From: Marinimicrobium sp050113635
GTDB taxonomy: Bacteria > Pseudomonadota > Gammaproteobacteria > Pseudomonadales > Cellvibrionaceae
DNA length: 64,000 nucleotides
Reading direction: 5' to 3'
Assembly: GCF_050113635.1 (NCBI RefSeq)
Contig: NZ_JBNJLT010000004.1
Location: forward strand, 1 to 64,000
In this document: piece by piece, positions 35,793 through 45,620 of the stretch
Numbering within the stretch: the first letter of the stretch is position 1
Layout: each line of letters begins with the position of its first letter
Translations under genes and position numbers: made by a program
Notes under the pieces: model-generated
What the model was told of the DNA's origin: nothing
Seen by the model: the letters and a program-made list of their open reading frames with translations, nothing else
The model's database searches: none

Positions 35793-37337
35793 ATGCAGCA
35801 GCTGAATCCATCCGAGATTAGCGACATTATCAAGCAGCGCATCGACCAGCTCGATGTGTCCTCCGAAGCCCGCAATCAGGGCACGGTGGTTTCCGTATCC
35901 GACGGCATCGTGCGTATTCACGGCCTTCAGGATGTTATGTACGGTGAAATGATCGAGTTTGAAGGCGGTCGTTTCGGTATGGCCTTGAATCTGGAGCGTG
36001 ACTCCGTGGGTGCCGTTATCCTGGGCGATTACCTGAGTATTGCCGAAGGCCAGACCTGTAAGTGCACCGGTCGTATCCTGGAAGTACCGGTGGGCCCCGA
36101 GCTGGAAGGCCGGGTCGTCGACGCCCTGGGGATTCCCATTGACGGTAAGGGTCCGATTGACGCCAAGCAAACCGACGCCATTGAGAAAGTGGCCCCGGGC
36201 GTCATCTGGCGTCAGTCGGTGGATCAGCCGGTTCAGATCGGTTTGAAAGCGGTGGACTCCATGGTGCCGATTGGTCGCGGTCAGCGCGAGCTGATCATTG
36301 GTGACCGCCAGATTGGTAAAACCGCCATCGCGGTGGATGCCATCATCAACCAGAAAGACTCCGGTATTAAGTGTATCTACGTGGCGATTGGCCAGAAAGC
36401 TTCGTCAATTGCCGGTGTGGTACGCAAGCTCGAAGAGCACGGTGCCATGGATCACACCGTTGTGGTCGCAGCAACCGCCTCTGACCCGGCGTCCATGCAA
36501 TACCTGGCGGCTTTCGCGGGTTGTACCATCGGTGAGTATTACCGCGATCGCGGTGAAGACGCCCTCATTATTTACGACGACCTGACCAAGCAGGCCTGGG
36601 CCTACCGTCAGATCTCCCTCCTGCTGCGTCGCCCACCGGGCCGTGAAGCCTACCCGGGTGACGTGTTCTATTTGCACTCCCGTTTGCTCGAGCGTGCGGC
36701 GCGCGTTAATGCCGACTACGTTGAAAAGCAGACCAATGGTGAAGTGAAAGGCAAAACCGGTTCGTTGACCGCGCTGCCGATCATTGAAACTCAGGCGGGT
36801 GACGTGTCAGCGTTCGTACCCACGAACGTGATCTCCATTACCGATGGTCAGATCTTCCTGGAAACCTCCATGTTCAACTCCGGTATTCGTCCGGCAATGA
36901 ACGCGGGTATTTCCGTATCGCGTGTGGGTGGTTCAGCGCAGACCAAAGTCATCAAGAAACTGTCCGGTGGTATTCGTACCGCTCTGGCACAGTACCGTGA
37001 ATTGGCGGCGTTCTCCCAGTTTGCTTCGGATCTGGATGAAGCCACCAAGGCCCAATTGCAGCACGGTGAGCGTGTTACCGAGCTGATGAAACAAAATCAG
37101 TACTCGCCCATGAGCATTGCTCAGATGGCGCTGGTTCTGTTTTGCGCTAACGAAGGCTATCTGGAAGACGTGGAAGTCAATAAGGTCCTGGACTTTGAGG
37201 ATGCCCTGCTCTCTTACGCCGACAGTGAAGGTGCCGACTTGTTGAAAGAAATCAACGACACCGGCAACTGGAACGACGAGCTGCAAGGCAAGATGAAAGC
37301 CCTGGTGGAAAAGTTTAAATCCACTCAGACCTGGTAA
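35793..37337 (+). CDS. atpA: ATP synthase subunit alpha (AtpA)
   Basis: 514 residues. Non-catalytic nucleotide-binding head subunit. Starts MQQLNPSEISDIIKQRID. P-loop GDRQIGKTAIAVD, then VAIGQKASSIAGVVRKLEEHGAMDHT and the VRR-like arginine region PAMNAGISVSRVGGSAQT. Canonical length. Confidence 0.98.
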   Translation: MQQLNPSEISDIIKQRIDQLDVSSEARNQGTVVSVSDGIVRIHGLQDVMYGEMIEFEGGRFGMALNLERDSVGAVILGDYLSIAEGQTCKCTGRILEVPVGPELEGRVVDALGIPIDGKGPIDAKQTDAIEKVAPGVIWRQSVDQPVQIGLKAVDSMVPIGRGQRELIIGDRQIGKTAIAVDAIINQKDSGIKCIYVAIGQKASSIAGVVRKLEEHGAMDHTVVVAATASDPASMQYLAAFAGCTIGEYYRDRGEDALIIYDDLTKQAWAYRQISLLLRRPPGREAYPGDVFYLHSRLLERAARVNADYVEKQTNGEVKGKTGSLTALPIIETQAGDVSAFVPTNVISITDGQIFLETSMFNSGIRPAMNAGISVSRVGGSAQTKVIKKLSGGIRTALAQYRELAAFSQFASDLDEATKAQLQHGERVTELMKQNQYSPMSIAQMALVLFCANEGYLEDVEVNKVLDFEDALLSYADSEGADLLKEINDTGNWNDELQGKMKALVEKFKSTQTW

Positions 37338-37342
37338 GACTG

Positions 37343-37362
37343 GCGGTGTCGGAAGACACCGC
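37343..37362 (+). other. Intercistronic hairpin atpA-atpG
   Basis: GCGGTGTC (37343-37350), GGAA tetraloop (GNRA class), GACACCGC (37355-37362). Perfect 8-bp stem just after the atpA stop, with no T-tract. Probably an mRNA-stability or translation-spacing element rather than a terminator. Confidence 0.75.
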
Positions 37363-37389
37363 GTCATTCACGCTTGAGGGCCTTTGAGT

Positions 37390-38256
37390 ATGGCAGGCGC
37401 AAAAGAGATTCGGACGCAGATTTCGAGCATTAAAAGCACGCAGAAAATTACCAGTGCGATGGAAATGGTCGCCGCGAGTAAGATGCGTAAAGCTCAAGAG
37501 CGTATGGAGCGGGGCAAGCCCTATGCCCAGCGCATGCGTGCCGTGGTCGGTCACCTGGCCAATGCCAATCCCGAATACAAAAACCGTTTTATGGAAGAGC
37601 GCGACGTCAAGCGCGTGGGCTACATCATTGTTTCCAGTGATCGCGGTCTGTGTGGTGGCTTGAACGTCAATGTGTTCAAAGCAGCGTTGAAATCCATGAA
37701 GCCCTGGTCTGATCAGGGCGTGGCCGTGGATTTGTGCCTGCTGGGCGCAAAAGCCGCCGCGTTCTTCAACAGTCACGGTGGCAACGTGATTGCCAGCACC
37801 CGGGATTTGGGAGAAGCGCCAACCGTATCTGACCTCATTGGCAGTGTTAAGGTCATGTTGGACGCTTTTAGCGAAGGCAAGATCGACAAGCTATATCTGG
37901 TCAGCAATGAATTTGTAAACACCATGACTCAGCAGCCGGAGGTTCAGCAATTGCTGCCTTTGGTCGCGGAAGAAGACGAAAAAATGCAGCACCACTGGGA
38001 TTACCTGTACGAGCCGGACGCCGAGCAACTGCTCGATGGCTTGCTGGTACGGTACATTGAATCCCAGGTGTATCAAGCGGTGGTAGAAAACAGCGCCTGT
38101 GAAATGGCCGCCCGGATGGTAGCGATGAAGAGCGCTACCGATAATGCTGGCGACCTAATTACGGACTTGCAGTTGGTTTACAACAAAGCCCGTCAGGCGG
38201 CTATCACCCAGGAGCTGTCAGAAATCGTCGGCGGTGCTGCCGCCGTGGCCTCTTAG
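37390..38256 (+). CDS. atpG: ATP synthase subunit gamma (AtpG)
   Basis: 288 residues from ATG 37390, nine bases after GAGGG; a TTG at 37384 is too close to that site. Central rotor shaft. Starts MAGAKEIRTQISSIKSTQKIT, has SDRGLCGGLNVNVFK, and the C-terminal helix SATDNAGDLITDLQLVYNKARQAAITQELSEIVGGA. Confidence 0.97.
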   Translation: MAGAKEIRTQISSIKSTQKITSAMEMVAASKMRKAQERMERGKPYAQRMRAVVGHLANANPEYKNRFMEERDVKRVGYIIVSSDRGLCGGLNVNVFKAALKSMKPWSDQGVAVDLCLLGAKAAAFFNSHGGNVIASTRDLGEAPTVSDLIGSVKVMLDAFSEGKIDKLYLVSNEFVNTMTQQPEVQQLLPLVAEEDEKMQHHWDYLYEPDAEQLLDGLLVRYIESQVYQAVVENSACEMAARMVAMKSATDNAGDLITDLQLVYNKARQAAITQELSEIVGGAAAVAS

Positions 38257-38359
38257 GCCCGTAACTGAGTCACCCTTTTTTGAGTTAAAACCTTCAGTCT
38301 CAGGCTGCCCTCGTCATTCAATGACAGCCGGCCGGATCTGAAACCAAGAGGAACCGGAA

Positions 38360-39742
38360 ATGAGTAGCGGACGTATCGTACAAATTATCGGTGCCGTGAT
38401 CGACGTGGAATTTCCGCGCGACGCCGTGCCGCAAATCTATGATGCACTGACGGTCACCGAACAGAATCTGACCTTGGAAGTGCAGCAGCAATTGGGCGAC
38501 GGTGTGGTTCGTACCATTGCCTTGGGCTCCTCTGAAGGTCTGCGCCGTGGTTTGGACGTAGCCAACACCAAAGAGCCGATCAAGGTGCCAGTGGGGAACA
38601 AAACCCTCGGCCGTATCATGAACGTGCTGGGCGACCCGATTGATGAAGCCGGACCGATTGGCGAAGAAGAGCGGATGCAAATTCACCGCGAAGCGCCGGC
38701 GTACGAGGAACTGGCCGCATCCAACGAATTGCTGGAAACCGGTATTAAGGTAATCGATCTGGTATGTCCATTTGCCAAAGGCGGTAAAGTCGGTCTGTTC
38801 GGTGGTGCCGGTGTGGGCAAAACCGTGAACATGATGGAGCTGATCAACAACATCGCCAAAGAACACTCCGGTCTGTCCGTGTTCGCCGGTGTAGGTGAGC
38901 GTACCCGTGAAGGTAATGACTTCTACCACGAAATGACCGACTCCAAAGTGGTCGACAAAGTGGCGATGGTCTACGGCCAGATGAACGAGCCACCGGGTAA
39001 CCGCCTGCGTGTCGCGTTGACGGGCCTGACCATGGCGGAAAAATTCCGCGACGAAGGCAAAGACGTCCTGTTGTTTATCGACAACATTTACCGTTATACC
39101 CTGGCCGGTACCGAAGTATCCGCCCTGCTCGGTCGTATGCCGTCCGCGGTAGGTTACCAGCCGACGCTGGCCGAAGAGATGGGTGTACTGCAGGAGCGTA
39201 TTACCTCCACCAAAACCGGTTCAATTACCTCCGTTCAGGCGGTTTACGTACCGGCGGATGACCTGACTGACCCCTCGCCAGCCACCACATTTGCGCACTT
39301 GGATTCCACGGTCGTACTGAGCCGCGATATTGCCTCTAAAGGTATTTATCCCGCGATTGACCCACTGGACTCCACCTCTCGTCAGTTGGACCCACTGGTG
39401 ATTGGTCAGGAACACTACGAAACCGCTCGCGGTGTGCAGACCGTTCTGCAGCGCTACAAGGAGCTGAAAGACATTATCGCCATTCTGGGTATGGATGAGC
39501 TGTCGGAAGAAGATAAGCTGACGGTATCCCGCGCGAGGAAGATTGAGCGTTTCCTTTCTCAGCCGTTCCATGTGGCCGAAGTCTTTACCGGTTCCCCCGG
39601 TGTTTACGTGTCCCTGAAAGACACCATCCGCAGCTTCAAAGGTATCCTTGCCGGCGAGTATGATCACCTGCCAGAGCAGGCGTTCTACATGGTTGGCACC
39701 ATTGAAGAAGCGGTGGAGAAGGCCAACAAGGGCAAGAAGTAA
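38360..39742 (+). CDS. atpD: ATP synthase subunit beta (AtpD)
   Basis: 460 residues. Catalytic head subunit. P-loop GGAGVGKTVNMMEL, catalytic-region GERTREGNDFYHEM, and LLFIDNIYRYTLAGTEVSALLGRMPSAVGYQPTLA. C-terminal DELSEEDKLTVSRARKIERFLSQPF. Canonical length. A 103-base gap from atpG contains a GTCATT-C-AATGAC stem. Confidence 0.98.
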   Translation: MSSGRIVQIIGAVIDVEFPRDAVPQIYDALTVTEQNLTLEVQQQLGDGVVRTIALGSSEGLRRGLDVANTKEPIKVPVGNKTLGRIMNVLGDPIDEAGPIGEEERMQIHREAPAYEELAASNELLETGIKVIDLVCPFAKGGKVGLFGGAGVGKTVNMMELINNIAKEHSGLSVFAGVGERTREGNDFYHEMTDSKVVDKVAMVYGQMNEPPGNRLRVALTGLTMAEKFRDEGKDVLLFIDNIYRYTLAGTEVSALLGRMPSAVGYQPTLAEEMGVLQERITSTKTGSITSVQAVYVPADDLTDPSPATTFAHLDSTVVLSRDIASKGIYPAIDPLDSTSRQLDPLVIGQEHYETARGVQTVLQRYKELKDIIAILGMDELSEEDKLTVSRARKIERFLSQPFHVAEVFTGSPGVYVSLKDTIRSFKGILAGEYDHLPEQAFYMVGTIEEAVEKANKGKK

Positions 39743-39749
39743 CCCGCTG

Positions 39750-39769
39750 ACCCGGCGGCGACGCCGGGT
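39750..39769 (+). other. Intercistronic hairpin atpD-atpC
   Basis: ACCCGGCG (39750-39757), GCGA tetraloop (GNRA class), CGCCGGGT (39762-39769). Perfect 8-bp stem just after the atpD stop, without a T-tract. Same design as the atpA-atpG hairpin. Confidence 0.75.
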
Positions 39770-39796
39770 TCCTGACCCTGAATTAGAGGCAGATAT

Positions 39797-40228
39797 ATGG
39801 CTATGACAGTTCACTGTGACATTGTCAGTGCAGAGCGGGAAATCTTCTCCGGACTGGTGAAGATGATCGTGGCCACCGGGTCCCTGGGGGATCTGGGTGT
39901 CACCTACGGACATGCGCCGCTGTTGACCGGCCTCGAGCCGGGCCCTGTGCGCGTGGTCAAGGACAATGGCGACGAAGAAATCTACTACGTTTCCGGGGGA
40001 TATCTGGAGGTGCAGCCCTACCATGTGACCGTACTGGCCGACACGGCATTGCGGGCGGATGATATGGATGAGGCTGCTGCTCAACAGGCCAAAGACGCCG
40101 CCCAGAAACAATTGACCAACCAGAGTGGTGAAATCGACTACTCCAAGGCGGCTATTGAGCTGGCTGAAGCGGCGGCACAGTTGCGTACGCTGCAGTCCAT
40201 TCGCAAGCGTGTAGGCCGCAACAAGTAG
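39797..40228 (+). CDS. atpC: ATP synthase subunit epsilon (AtpC)
   Basis: 143 residues. N-terminal beta-sandwich (TVHCDIVSAEREIFSGLVKMIVATGSLGDLGVTYGHAPLLTGL) and C-terminal helical hairpin with EAAAQLRTLQSIRKRV, the regulatory part that can inhibit ATP hydrolysis. Last gene of the atp operon, followed by a terminator. Confidence 0.97.
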   Translation: MAMTVHCDIVSAEREIFSGLVKMIVATGSLGDLGVTYGHAPLLTGLEPGPVRVVKDNGDEEIYYVSGGYLEVQPYHVTVLADTALRADDMDEAAAQQAKDAAQKQLTNQSGEIDYSKAAIELAEAAAQLRTLQSIRKRVGRNK

Positions 40229-40251
40229 GCGCTTTCAGCTGATGCACTGAC

Positions 40252-40283
40252 AAAAAAGGCGGCTGTTTAAGGCCGCCTTTTTT
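40252..40283 (+). terminator. Rho-independent terminator of the atp operon
   Basis: AAAAAAGGCGGC (40252-40263) pairs perfectly with GCCGCCTTTTTT (40272-40283) over an 8-base loop. The A- and T-tracts on both sides make it work in either direction, so it also serves the convergent GH43 gene. Confidence 0.95.
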
Positions 40284-40301
40284 GTTATGGCGATTGCAAA
40301 A

Positions 40302-41360
40302 CTACGGCAACGTGACCGGGCTTATCCCTTCGTCCGTCATGATCACGGGCTTGATGGTTCCATCTTCATTAAAGATCATACGGTCAATGGCCAGGACCCG
40401 GTGATTGCCGTCATCACTGTGCAGAGGACGGCGGTGATAAACGATGTACCAATCGTCCGTATCCGGGATATTGACCACAGAGTGATGCCCTGCGCCCCTG
40501 GCGATCTTGTTGTCCTGCTGAAGAATTTTCCCTTTGTTCTCGAAAGGTCCGACTGGAGAATGGGAGGTCGCGTACGCCACGCTGTAATCCGGACCGGTCC
40601 ACTCCCCTTCTGACCACATCAAATAGTAAATCCCTTTGCGCTTCACCATGAACGAACCCTCCACATAATCCTTGCTCGGGGTGATTTCCTTAAAAAATTC
40701 ACCGTTATCGAACGGCTCCAGACTAAGAAGGTCATCGCTGAGTCTGGCGACGTTACTGTGCTGCCAACCGCCGTAGTACAGATAGAACTGACCGTCGTCG
40801 TCGCGGAAGACCATCTGATCAATAGGCTGGGCGCCGTTATGAATTTCCCCGATCAACGGCTTCCCGAGGGCATCGCGATACGGACCTTCAGGGTCATCAC
40901 TCACGGCCACCCCAATACCGCCCAACTGCTCGTTGTCCTTAATGTCGTTGGCACCGAAAAACAGGTAATAGCGGTCGTTGGCCTGGATGGCCGAAGGTGC
41001 CCACAGCGCGTAAGCCGCCCAGGATATATTGGCAACCTCCAGCACACGCGGATGACGCGTCCAATTCACCAGGTCGGGCGAGGAGAAGGCATCCATAAAG
41101 GTCTGTTTCAGAAAGGGCGACCAGATGTCCGGGTTTTCTCTCATCTCTCGTTGCTGCTCGGAGAGCACAACCGGTTGGTCCGGTGTGGTTTCACTGGCGG
41201 AATAGGTGGGGAAAATCCAGAAGCGATGGTCGAAAATCCGTATTTCAGGATCGGCATACTGGCCCGGAACAATCGGATTATCCGCCACGGCCGCTGTCGC
41301 GCACAAGGCAGTGATCGCCGTGCCAATAACAAGAAATAACGGTTTTGACCAGTCGATCAT
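40302..41360 (-). CDS. Secreted glycoside hydrolase family 43
   Basis: 352 residues from ATG 41360, which begins a signal peptide (MIDWSKPLFLVIGTAITALCATAAVA). The five-bladed beta-propeller GH43 family includes arabinofuranosidases, arabinanases and xylosidases. The three catalytic acids are visible: Asp37 in YADPEIR (base), Asp181 in PIDQMVF, and Glu234 in DYVEGSFM (acid). Also WAPSAIQANDRYYLFF. It probably trims arabinose or xylose side chains outside the inner membrane. Subfamily and exact substrate cannot be assigned. An upstream in-frame ATG at 41402 would add 14 residues before the signal peptide. Confidence 0.88.
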   Translation of the reverse strand: MIDWSKPLFLVIGTAITALCATAAVADNPIVPGQYADPEIRIFDHRFWIFPTYSASETTPDQPVVLSEQQREMRENPDIWSPFLKQTFMDAFSSPDLVNWTRHPRVLEVANISWAAYALWAPSAIQANDRYYLFFGANDIKDNEQLGGIGVAVSDDPEGPYRDALGKPLIGEIHNGAQPIDQMVFRDDDGQFYLYYGGWQHSNVARLSDDLLSLEPFDNGEFFKEITPSKDYVEGSFMVKRKGIYYLMWSEGEWTGPDYSVAYATSHSPVGPFENKGKILQQDNKIARGAGHHSVVNIPDTDDWYIVYHRRPLHSDDGNHRVLAIDRMIFNEDGTIKPVIMTDEGISPVTLP

Positions 41361-41471
41361 ACGGCAGCTCCAGTTTGGTTTGTTTGTGGCCAGTCTCGGC
41401 ATTCAGCGGCATAAACCGGTAGAATAAAGCCCTTATTATTAGACCACTCGTTCATCGCGAAAGGAACCTAC

Positions 41472-42836
41472 ATGCTTGATATCGTCGTTCTCGCCGCAGG
41501 CAAAGGCACCCGCATGCGCTCGGATTTGCCCAAAGTGTTGCACCCGGTAGGGGGCCGATCTTTAGTTCAGCACGTGATTGATAGCGCCCGCGCTCTGGGC
41601 AGTGATCGCATCCTGTTGGTGGTGGGACACGGGGCTGATCAGGTGGAAGCGCAGGTGGCCGCCGATGACATTCGCTGCGTTGCCCAAACCGAACAGCTGG
41701 GTACGGGACACGCTGTGCTCCAGGCTCTGCCCCATTTCCGGGACGATGCCACTGTGTTGGTTCTTTACGGTGACGTACCGCTGACCCGCCCGGAAACGTT
41801 ACAGCAACTGGTGGAAGCGGTCAGCGACGATACGATGGGGTTGTTGACGGTGGACCTTCCAAAACCGGATGGTTACGGCCGTATTGTGCGAGATAGCGAC
41901 GGGCAGGTGGAGGCTATTGTGGAACACAAGGACGCCACCGACGAGCAGCGCCGCATCACTGAAATCAACACGGGCATTCTCGCCGCAAAAGCCGGGCATT
42001 TGCAGAAGTGGCTGCCGTCACTGAGCAATGACAATGCCCAGGGCGAGTATTACCTGACCGATATCATCGCCATGGCCCGGCGCGATGGTTTATCCATTCA
42101 CGTCGCCCAGCCCGCTGCGCCTCAGGAGGTGGAGGGCATTAATAACCGCCAGCAGCAAGCCGCATTGGAGCGTTATTATCAGCGTTGCCAGGCCGATGCC
42201 CTGATGGTGGAAGGGGTGACACTGCTGGACCCGGCACGTTTCGATTGCCGGGGCCGTCTCACGGCGGGCCGCGACGTGGTGATTGATGTGAATTGCCTGT
42301 TTGAGGGTGAAGTCATGCTTGAAGACGGCGTGACGCTCGAGCCAAACTGCTATCTGAAAGATTGCGTGATTGGCGCAGGCACAGTGATCAAAGCCAACTC
42401 GGTGATTGAAGGCGCCCAAGTAGCGAGCCGTTGCGCCATTGGTCCCTTCGCTCGCCTGCGCCCCGGCACCCAGCTGGCTGATGGCGCCAGGGTGGGCAAC
42501 TTTGTGGAAATCAAAAAGGCCTGTATTGGCGAAGGCAGCAAGGTGAATCATCTTAGCTATATTGGCGATAGCAAAGTTGGCAAACAAGTGAACGTTGGCG
42601 CGGGCACCATTACCTGCAATTACGATGGCGTGAACAAATTTGTTACCGAAATCGGTGACAACGTTTTTGTTGGTTCTAACACCGCTTTGGTGGCGCCGGT
42701 CAAACTCGGCCAAAATGTAACGGTGGGTGCCGGTTCGGTCATTACTCGTGATATCGCAGACGATGAACTTGCGGTTGGCCGCGGTCGTCAACGCAATATC
42801 CAGGGCTGGCAAAGGCCGGTCAAAAAAGCGCCGTGA
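41472..42836 (+). CDS. glmU: Bifunctional UDP-GlcNAc pyrophosphorylase / GlcN-1-P acetyltransferase
   Basis: 454 residues. Makes UDP-N-acetylglucosamine for peptidoglycan and LPS. N-terminal nucleotidyltransferase with LAAGKGTRMRSDLPKVLHPVGG. The C-terminal left-handed beta-helix acetyltransferase has hexapeptide repeats (GAGTVIKANSVIEGAQVASRCAIGPFARLRPG) and VNVGAGTITCNYDG. The position just downstream of atp is standard in gammaproteobacteria. Its stop overlaps the next start by four bases. Confidence 0.98.
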   Translation: MLDIVVLAAGKGTRMRSDLPKVLHPVGGRSLVQHVIDSARALGSDRILLVVGHGADQVEAQVAADDIRCVAQTEQLGTGHAVLQALPHFRDDATVLVLYGDVPLTRPETLQQLVEAVSDDTMGLLTVDLPKPDGYGRIVRDSDGQVEAIVEHKDATDEQRRITEINTGILAAKAGHLQKWLPSLSNDNAQGEYYLTDIIAMARRDGLSIHVAQPAAPQEVEGINNRQQQAALERYYQRCQADALMVEGVTLLDPARFDCRGRLTAGRDVVIDVNCLFEGEVMLEDGVTLEPNCYLKDCVIGAGTVIKANSVIEGAQVASRCAIGPFARLRPGTQLADGARVGNFVEIKKACIGEGSKVNHLSYIGDSKVGKQVNVGAGTITCNYDGVNKFVTEIGDNVFVGSNTALVAPVKLGQNVTVGAGSVITRDIADDELAVGRGRQRNIQGWQRPVKKAP

Positions 42837-44308
42837 GTCGCGCTGGGAATGGATGGCGCCTGATGCGATATCGATGCTTTGCTTTCTTTAAAATCACGCT
42901 GTTAGCGCTACTGTTGCTGCTGGTCGGCGTGGGGGTCTACCACACCTGGAAACCTCTGCCTGAAGGGATCAATTTCACCGGACCCGCGAGGTCGGTGGCC
43001 AGCCCGGTTTTTCTGGCGGACCGCACCTATGTGGAAGCCGACGGAACCCGCCATTCCGAGCAGGTGATTTTTGACGAAATCAAAAACATGATTGCCCGGG
43101 CCGAACGTTTTGTTCTGGTCGATATGTTTTTGTTCAATGAGTATCAAGGTGCGATGGACACGACGCACCGGGCTCTTGCCTCTGAACTGACCCAGGCACT
43201 GATACAGCAGAAACAGCGGCATCCGGCTATGCAGGTGCTGGTGGTCTCCGATCCGCTGAATACGGTCTATGGTGGCCTGGCTTCCCCGCACTTTGCGGCA
43301 CTGGAAGAAGCCAATATTCCGGTGACACTGACTCGCTTGCCGCGTTTGCGCGACAGCAATCCGCTCTACTCCTCCCTGTGGCGGCCTTTTATTCAACCCT
43401 GGGGAAACAGCGAAGGCAAAGCCCTTCCGAACCCCTTTGGCGAGGGTCGGGTCTCGGTGCGCAGCTATCTCGCCCTGCTGAACTTCAAAGCCAACCACCG
43501 CAAGCTGGCGATCACGGATGACGGAGACCAGTTGGTGGCGCTGGTGACGTCCGCCAACCCGCACGATGGCAGCAGTGCCCACGGCAATGTGGCGCTGCGT
43601 TTTGGGGGCGCGGCCGCCTGGGATCTACTCGATAGTGAAACGGCAGTCCTGGCTTTTTCCAACGGCCCGACGCCGGTGCCGGGAATCCAACGTGCTCGCA
43701 CGACGTCTGACCGGCAAAATCCTGCGACCTTGCGCATCGTGACCGAGCGCGCCGTGGAGCGTGCGGTGCTGGACATGCTCCAGCAGGCACAGCCGGGCGA
43801 CCGGGTGGATATGGCCATGTTTTACGTATCGGATCGACACATCGTTCATGAGCTCAGGAAAGCGGCTGAGAGAGGTGTAGTGCTGCGCTTGTTACTCGAT
43901 CCCAATAAGGACGCCTTTGGCCGCGAAAAAAACGGTGTGCCCAATCGACCGGTTGCTCATGAACTGGTGCAGGCCGGAGTGTCGGTGCGTTGGTGTGATA
44001 CGCACGGCGAGCAGTGTCACGCCAAATGGTTGATGCACCGCAGCCAAAATGGCAAGGCGCAAATGCTGCTGGGCTCGACCAATTTCACCCGCCGCAACCT
44101 GCATAACCTTAATCTGGAAACCAGTGTATTGCTGAGTGGGGAGACACCCCAGGCTCCGTTTCGTGAAGCGGCAGACTGGTTTGATGACCGCTGGTCGAAC
44201 CGCGATGATCGCCAGTACAGTGTCGCCTACGAGGCGTATGCCGATGAGCGTCTATGGCCTCGCCTTCTCTATCGAATAATGGAGACGACGGGGTTGAGTA
44301 CCTTCTAA
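42833..44308 (+). CDS. Phospholipase D-like membrane-anchored protein
   Basis: 491 residues from GTG 42833 (overlapping the glmU stop); an ATG at 42863 is an alternative. One N-terminal membrane helix (FKITLLALLLLLVGVGVYHTW), then two PLD/HKD half-sites. The first is NHRKLAITDDG (His222) with SANPHDGSSAHGN; the second is CHAKWLMHRS (His396) with GSTNFTRRNLHNLNLE. Cardiolipin-synthase-like enzymes share this layout. Substrate may be a phospholipid or phosphodiester; not known. Convergent with, and overlapping by four bases, the DUF418 gene. Confidence 0.85.
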   Translation: MSRAGNGWRLMRYRCFAFFKITLLALLLLLVGVGVYHTWKPLPEGINFTGPARSVASPVFLADRTYVEADGTRHSEQVIFDEIKNMIARAERFVLVDMFLFNEYQGAMDTTHRALASELTQALIQQKQRHPAMQVLVVSDPLNTVYGGLASPHFAALEEANIPVTLTRLPRLRDSNPLYSSLWRPFIQPWGNSEGKALPNPFGEGRVSVRSYLALLNFKANHRKLAITDDGDQLVALVTSANPHDGSSAHGNVALRFGGAAAWDLLDSETAVLAFSNGPTPVPGIQRARTTSDRQNPATLRIVTERAVERAVLDMLQQAQPGDRVDMAMFYVSDRHIVHELRKAAERGVVLRLLLDPNKDAFGREKNGVPNRPVAHELVQAGVSVRWCDTHGEQCHAKWLMHRSQNGKAQMLLGSTNFTRRNLHNLNLETSVLLSGETPQAPFREAADWFDDRWSNRDDRQYSVAYEAYADERLWPRLLYRIMETTGLSTF

Positions 44309-45471
44309 GCCGTGGTTTTCAACAAGGGAGATCGTTTCCCTTGCGTCTGCCAGCGCCACAGCCATTCCACAGGCCCCTGCCGAAACAGGGCCAGCCATAA
44401 AGCGCTGAACAGCACTTGGGCGATAAAAAGTATGGCACTGAACAGCATCAGATTAGCCAGCGAGTACTCAGCGAAATAACCACCGCCAAAACCATAGAAC
44501 AGGCAAACGCCAATGGCGGATTGAGCCAGGTAATTGGTCAAAGCCATTCGCCCAATCGGAGCGAAAGGCGTGCGCAGGAGGCGTCCCAATATGCCGGTAT
44601 TATTCCACAGCCACATCAACAATGAGCCGTAAACCATCGCCATAGCGGGTCCCGCCAGTGTTTCATTCACGATAAACAGAGCGCTGGTGGTATCGCCCTG
44701 CTCGACTAACCATTGCTCTCCAATGGCGCAGGCCAGACCGATTGGCCAGGCCACGATGGCGATCAATACCAGCGCTCGTGCTTTCTTTGGTTCGGGTTTC
44801 GCCAGCCCCCACCGCGCCGCTGCCGCGCCCAGAAGAAACAGCACCATGACCCGGGCGGGACGCAGATCGGCCAGCCGATCCAGGATATTGGCGGGCAGCA
44901 ACGCTTGATTGGCCTGGCGCACTTCACCGTAAGCGCCGGCGGCGAACACGGGCACTTGTTCGGCGAGTGCGCTCAACCAGTCCTGGTGCCAGGTGATGGT
45001 TTTTGCGGCGTCCATCAGTAAAAAGCGACCCGCCCCGACCGCCATCAACAAGATGCCGGCCGCGCTGAGCAATGTCTTGGGTCCGCAACGCAGGAACGGT
45101 GTCAGCATGACGCCAATGACCGCATACATCAGTAAAATATCCCAGGGCCAAAGCAGCAGGGCGTGGGCCAGTCCGATCAGCGCGAGTCCAAACATGCGTT
45201 TGAGGTGGAAAAAGGCGCCTTTGCTGGCGGCGACCAAAACGAAACTATACCCGAACAGCAAAGAAAACAGACTGTAGAATTTATCGTGGGCAAATACTTT
45301 GAGCCAAAACAGCAGGCTATGGTCGTATTCCGAGCGGGACAGCGGCTCGCGCCCTTCCGGACCGAGAAAGCCCCAACCGGAAAATACCTGAATGTTGACC
45401 ACCAGAATACCCAGCAGCGCAAACCCGCGCAGGGCGTCCAGGGCGTCAATGCGTCCGTATCCACTGGGCAT
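44305..45471 (-). CDS. DUF418 family (YeiB-like) inner-membrane protein
   Basis: 388 residues from ATG 45471, whose start MPSGYGRIDALDALRGFALLGILVVNIQVF is the family N-terminus; a longer in-frame reading to 45603 overlaps the next gene's 5' region. About ten hydrophobic segments. The C-terminal DUF418 domain includes PFAPIGRMALTNYLAQSAIGVCLFYGFGGG and QGPVEWLWRWQTQGKR. Function of the family is not well established; resemblance to membrane acyltransferases is general. Confidence 0.85.
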   Translation of the reverse strand: MPSGYGRIDALDALRGFALLGILVVNIQVFSGWGFLGPEGREPLSRSEYDHSLLFWLKVFAHDKFYSLFSLLFGYSFVLVAASKGAFFHLKRMFGLALIGLAHALLLWPWDILLMYAVIGVMLTPFLRCGPKTLLSAAGILLMAVGAGRFLLMDAAKTITWHQDWLSALAEQVPVFAAGAYGEVRQANQALLPANILDRLADLRPARVMVLFLLGAAAARWGLAKPEPKKARALVLIAIVAWPIGLACAIGEQWLVEQGDTTSALFIVNETLAGPAMAMVYGSLLMWLWNNTGILGRLLRTPFAPIGRMALTNYLAQSAIGVCLFYGFGGGYFAEYSLANLMLFSAILFIAQVLFSALWLALFRQGPVEWLWRWQTQGKRSPLLKTTA

Positions 45472-45620
45472 GGCACTGTTCCTCAGGAGTTGGGTAGAGT
45501 TACCGTAAAGCAATCCGCGTCGCCGCGCCAGTTTGGTAATAGGGGAGGTGCGAGAACACGGAACAGCCTGAGAGGTACGCAGTCCCAATGCTTGAACGAT
45601 CACTGACAGAGGAGTTGCTT

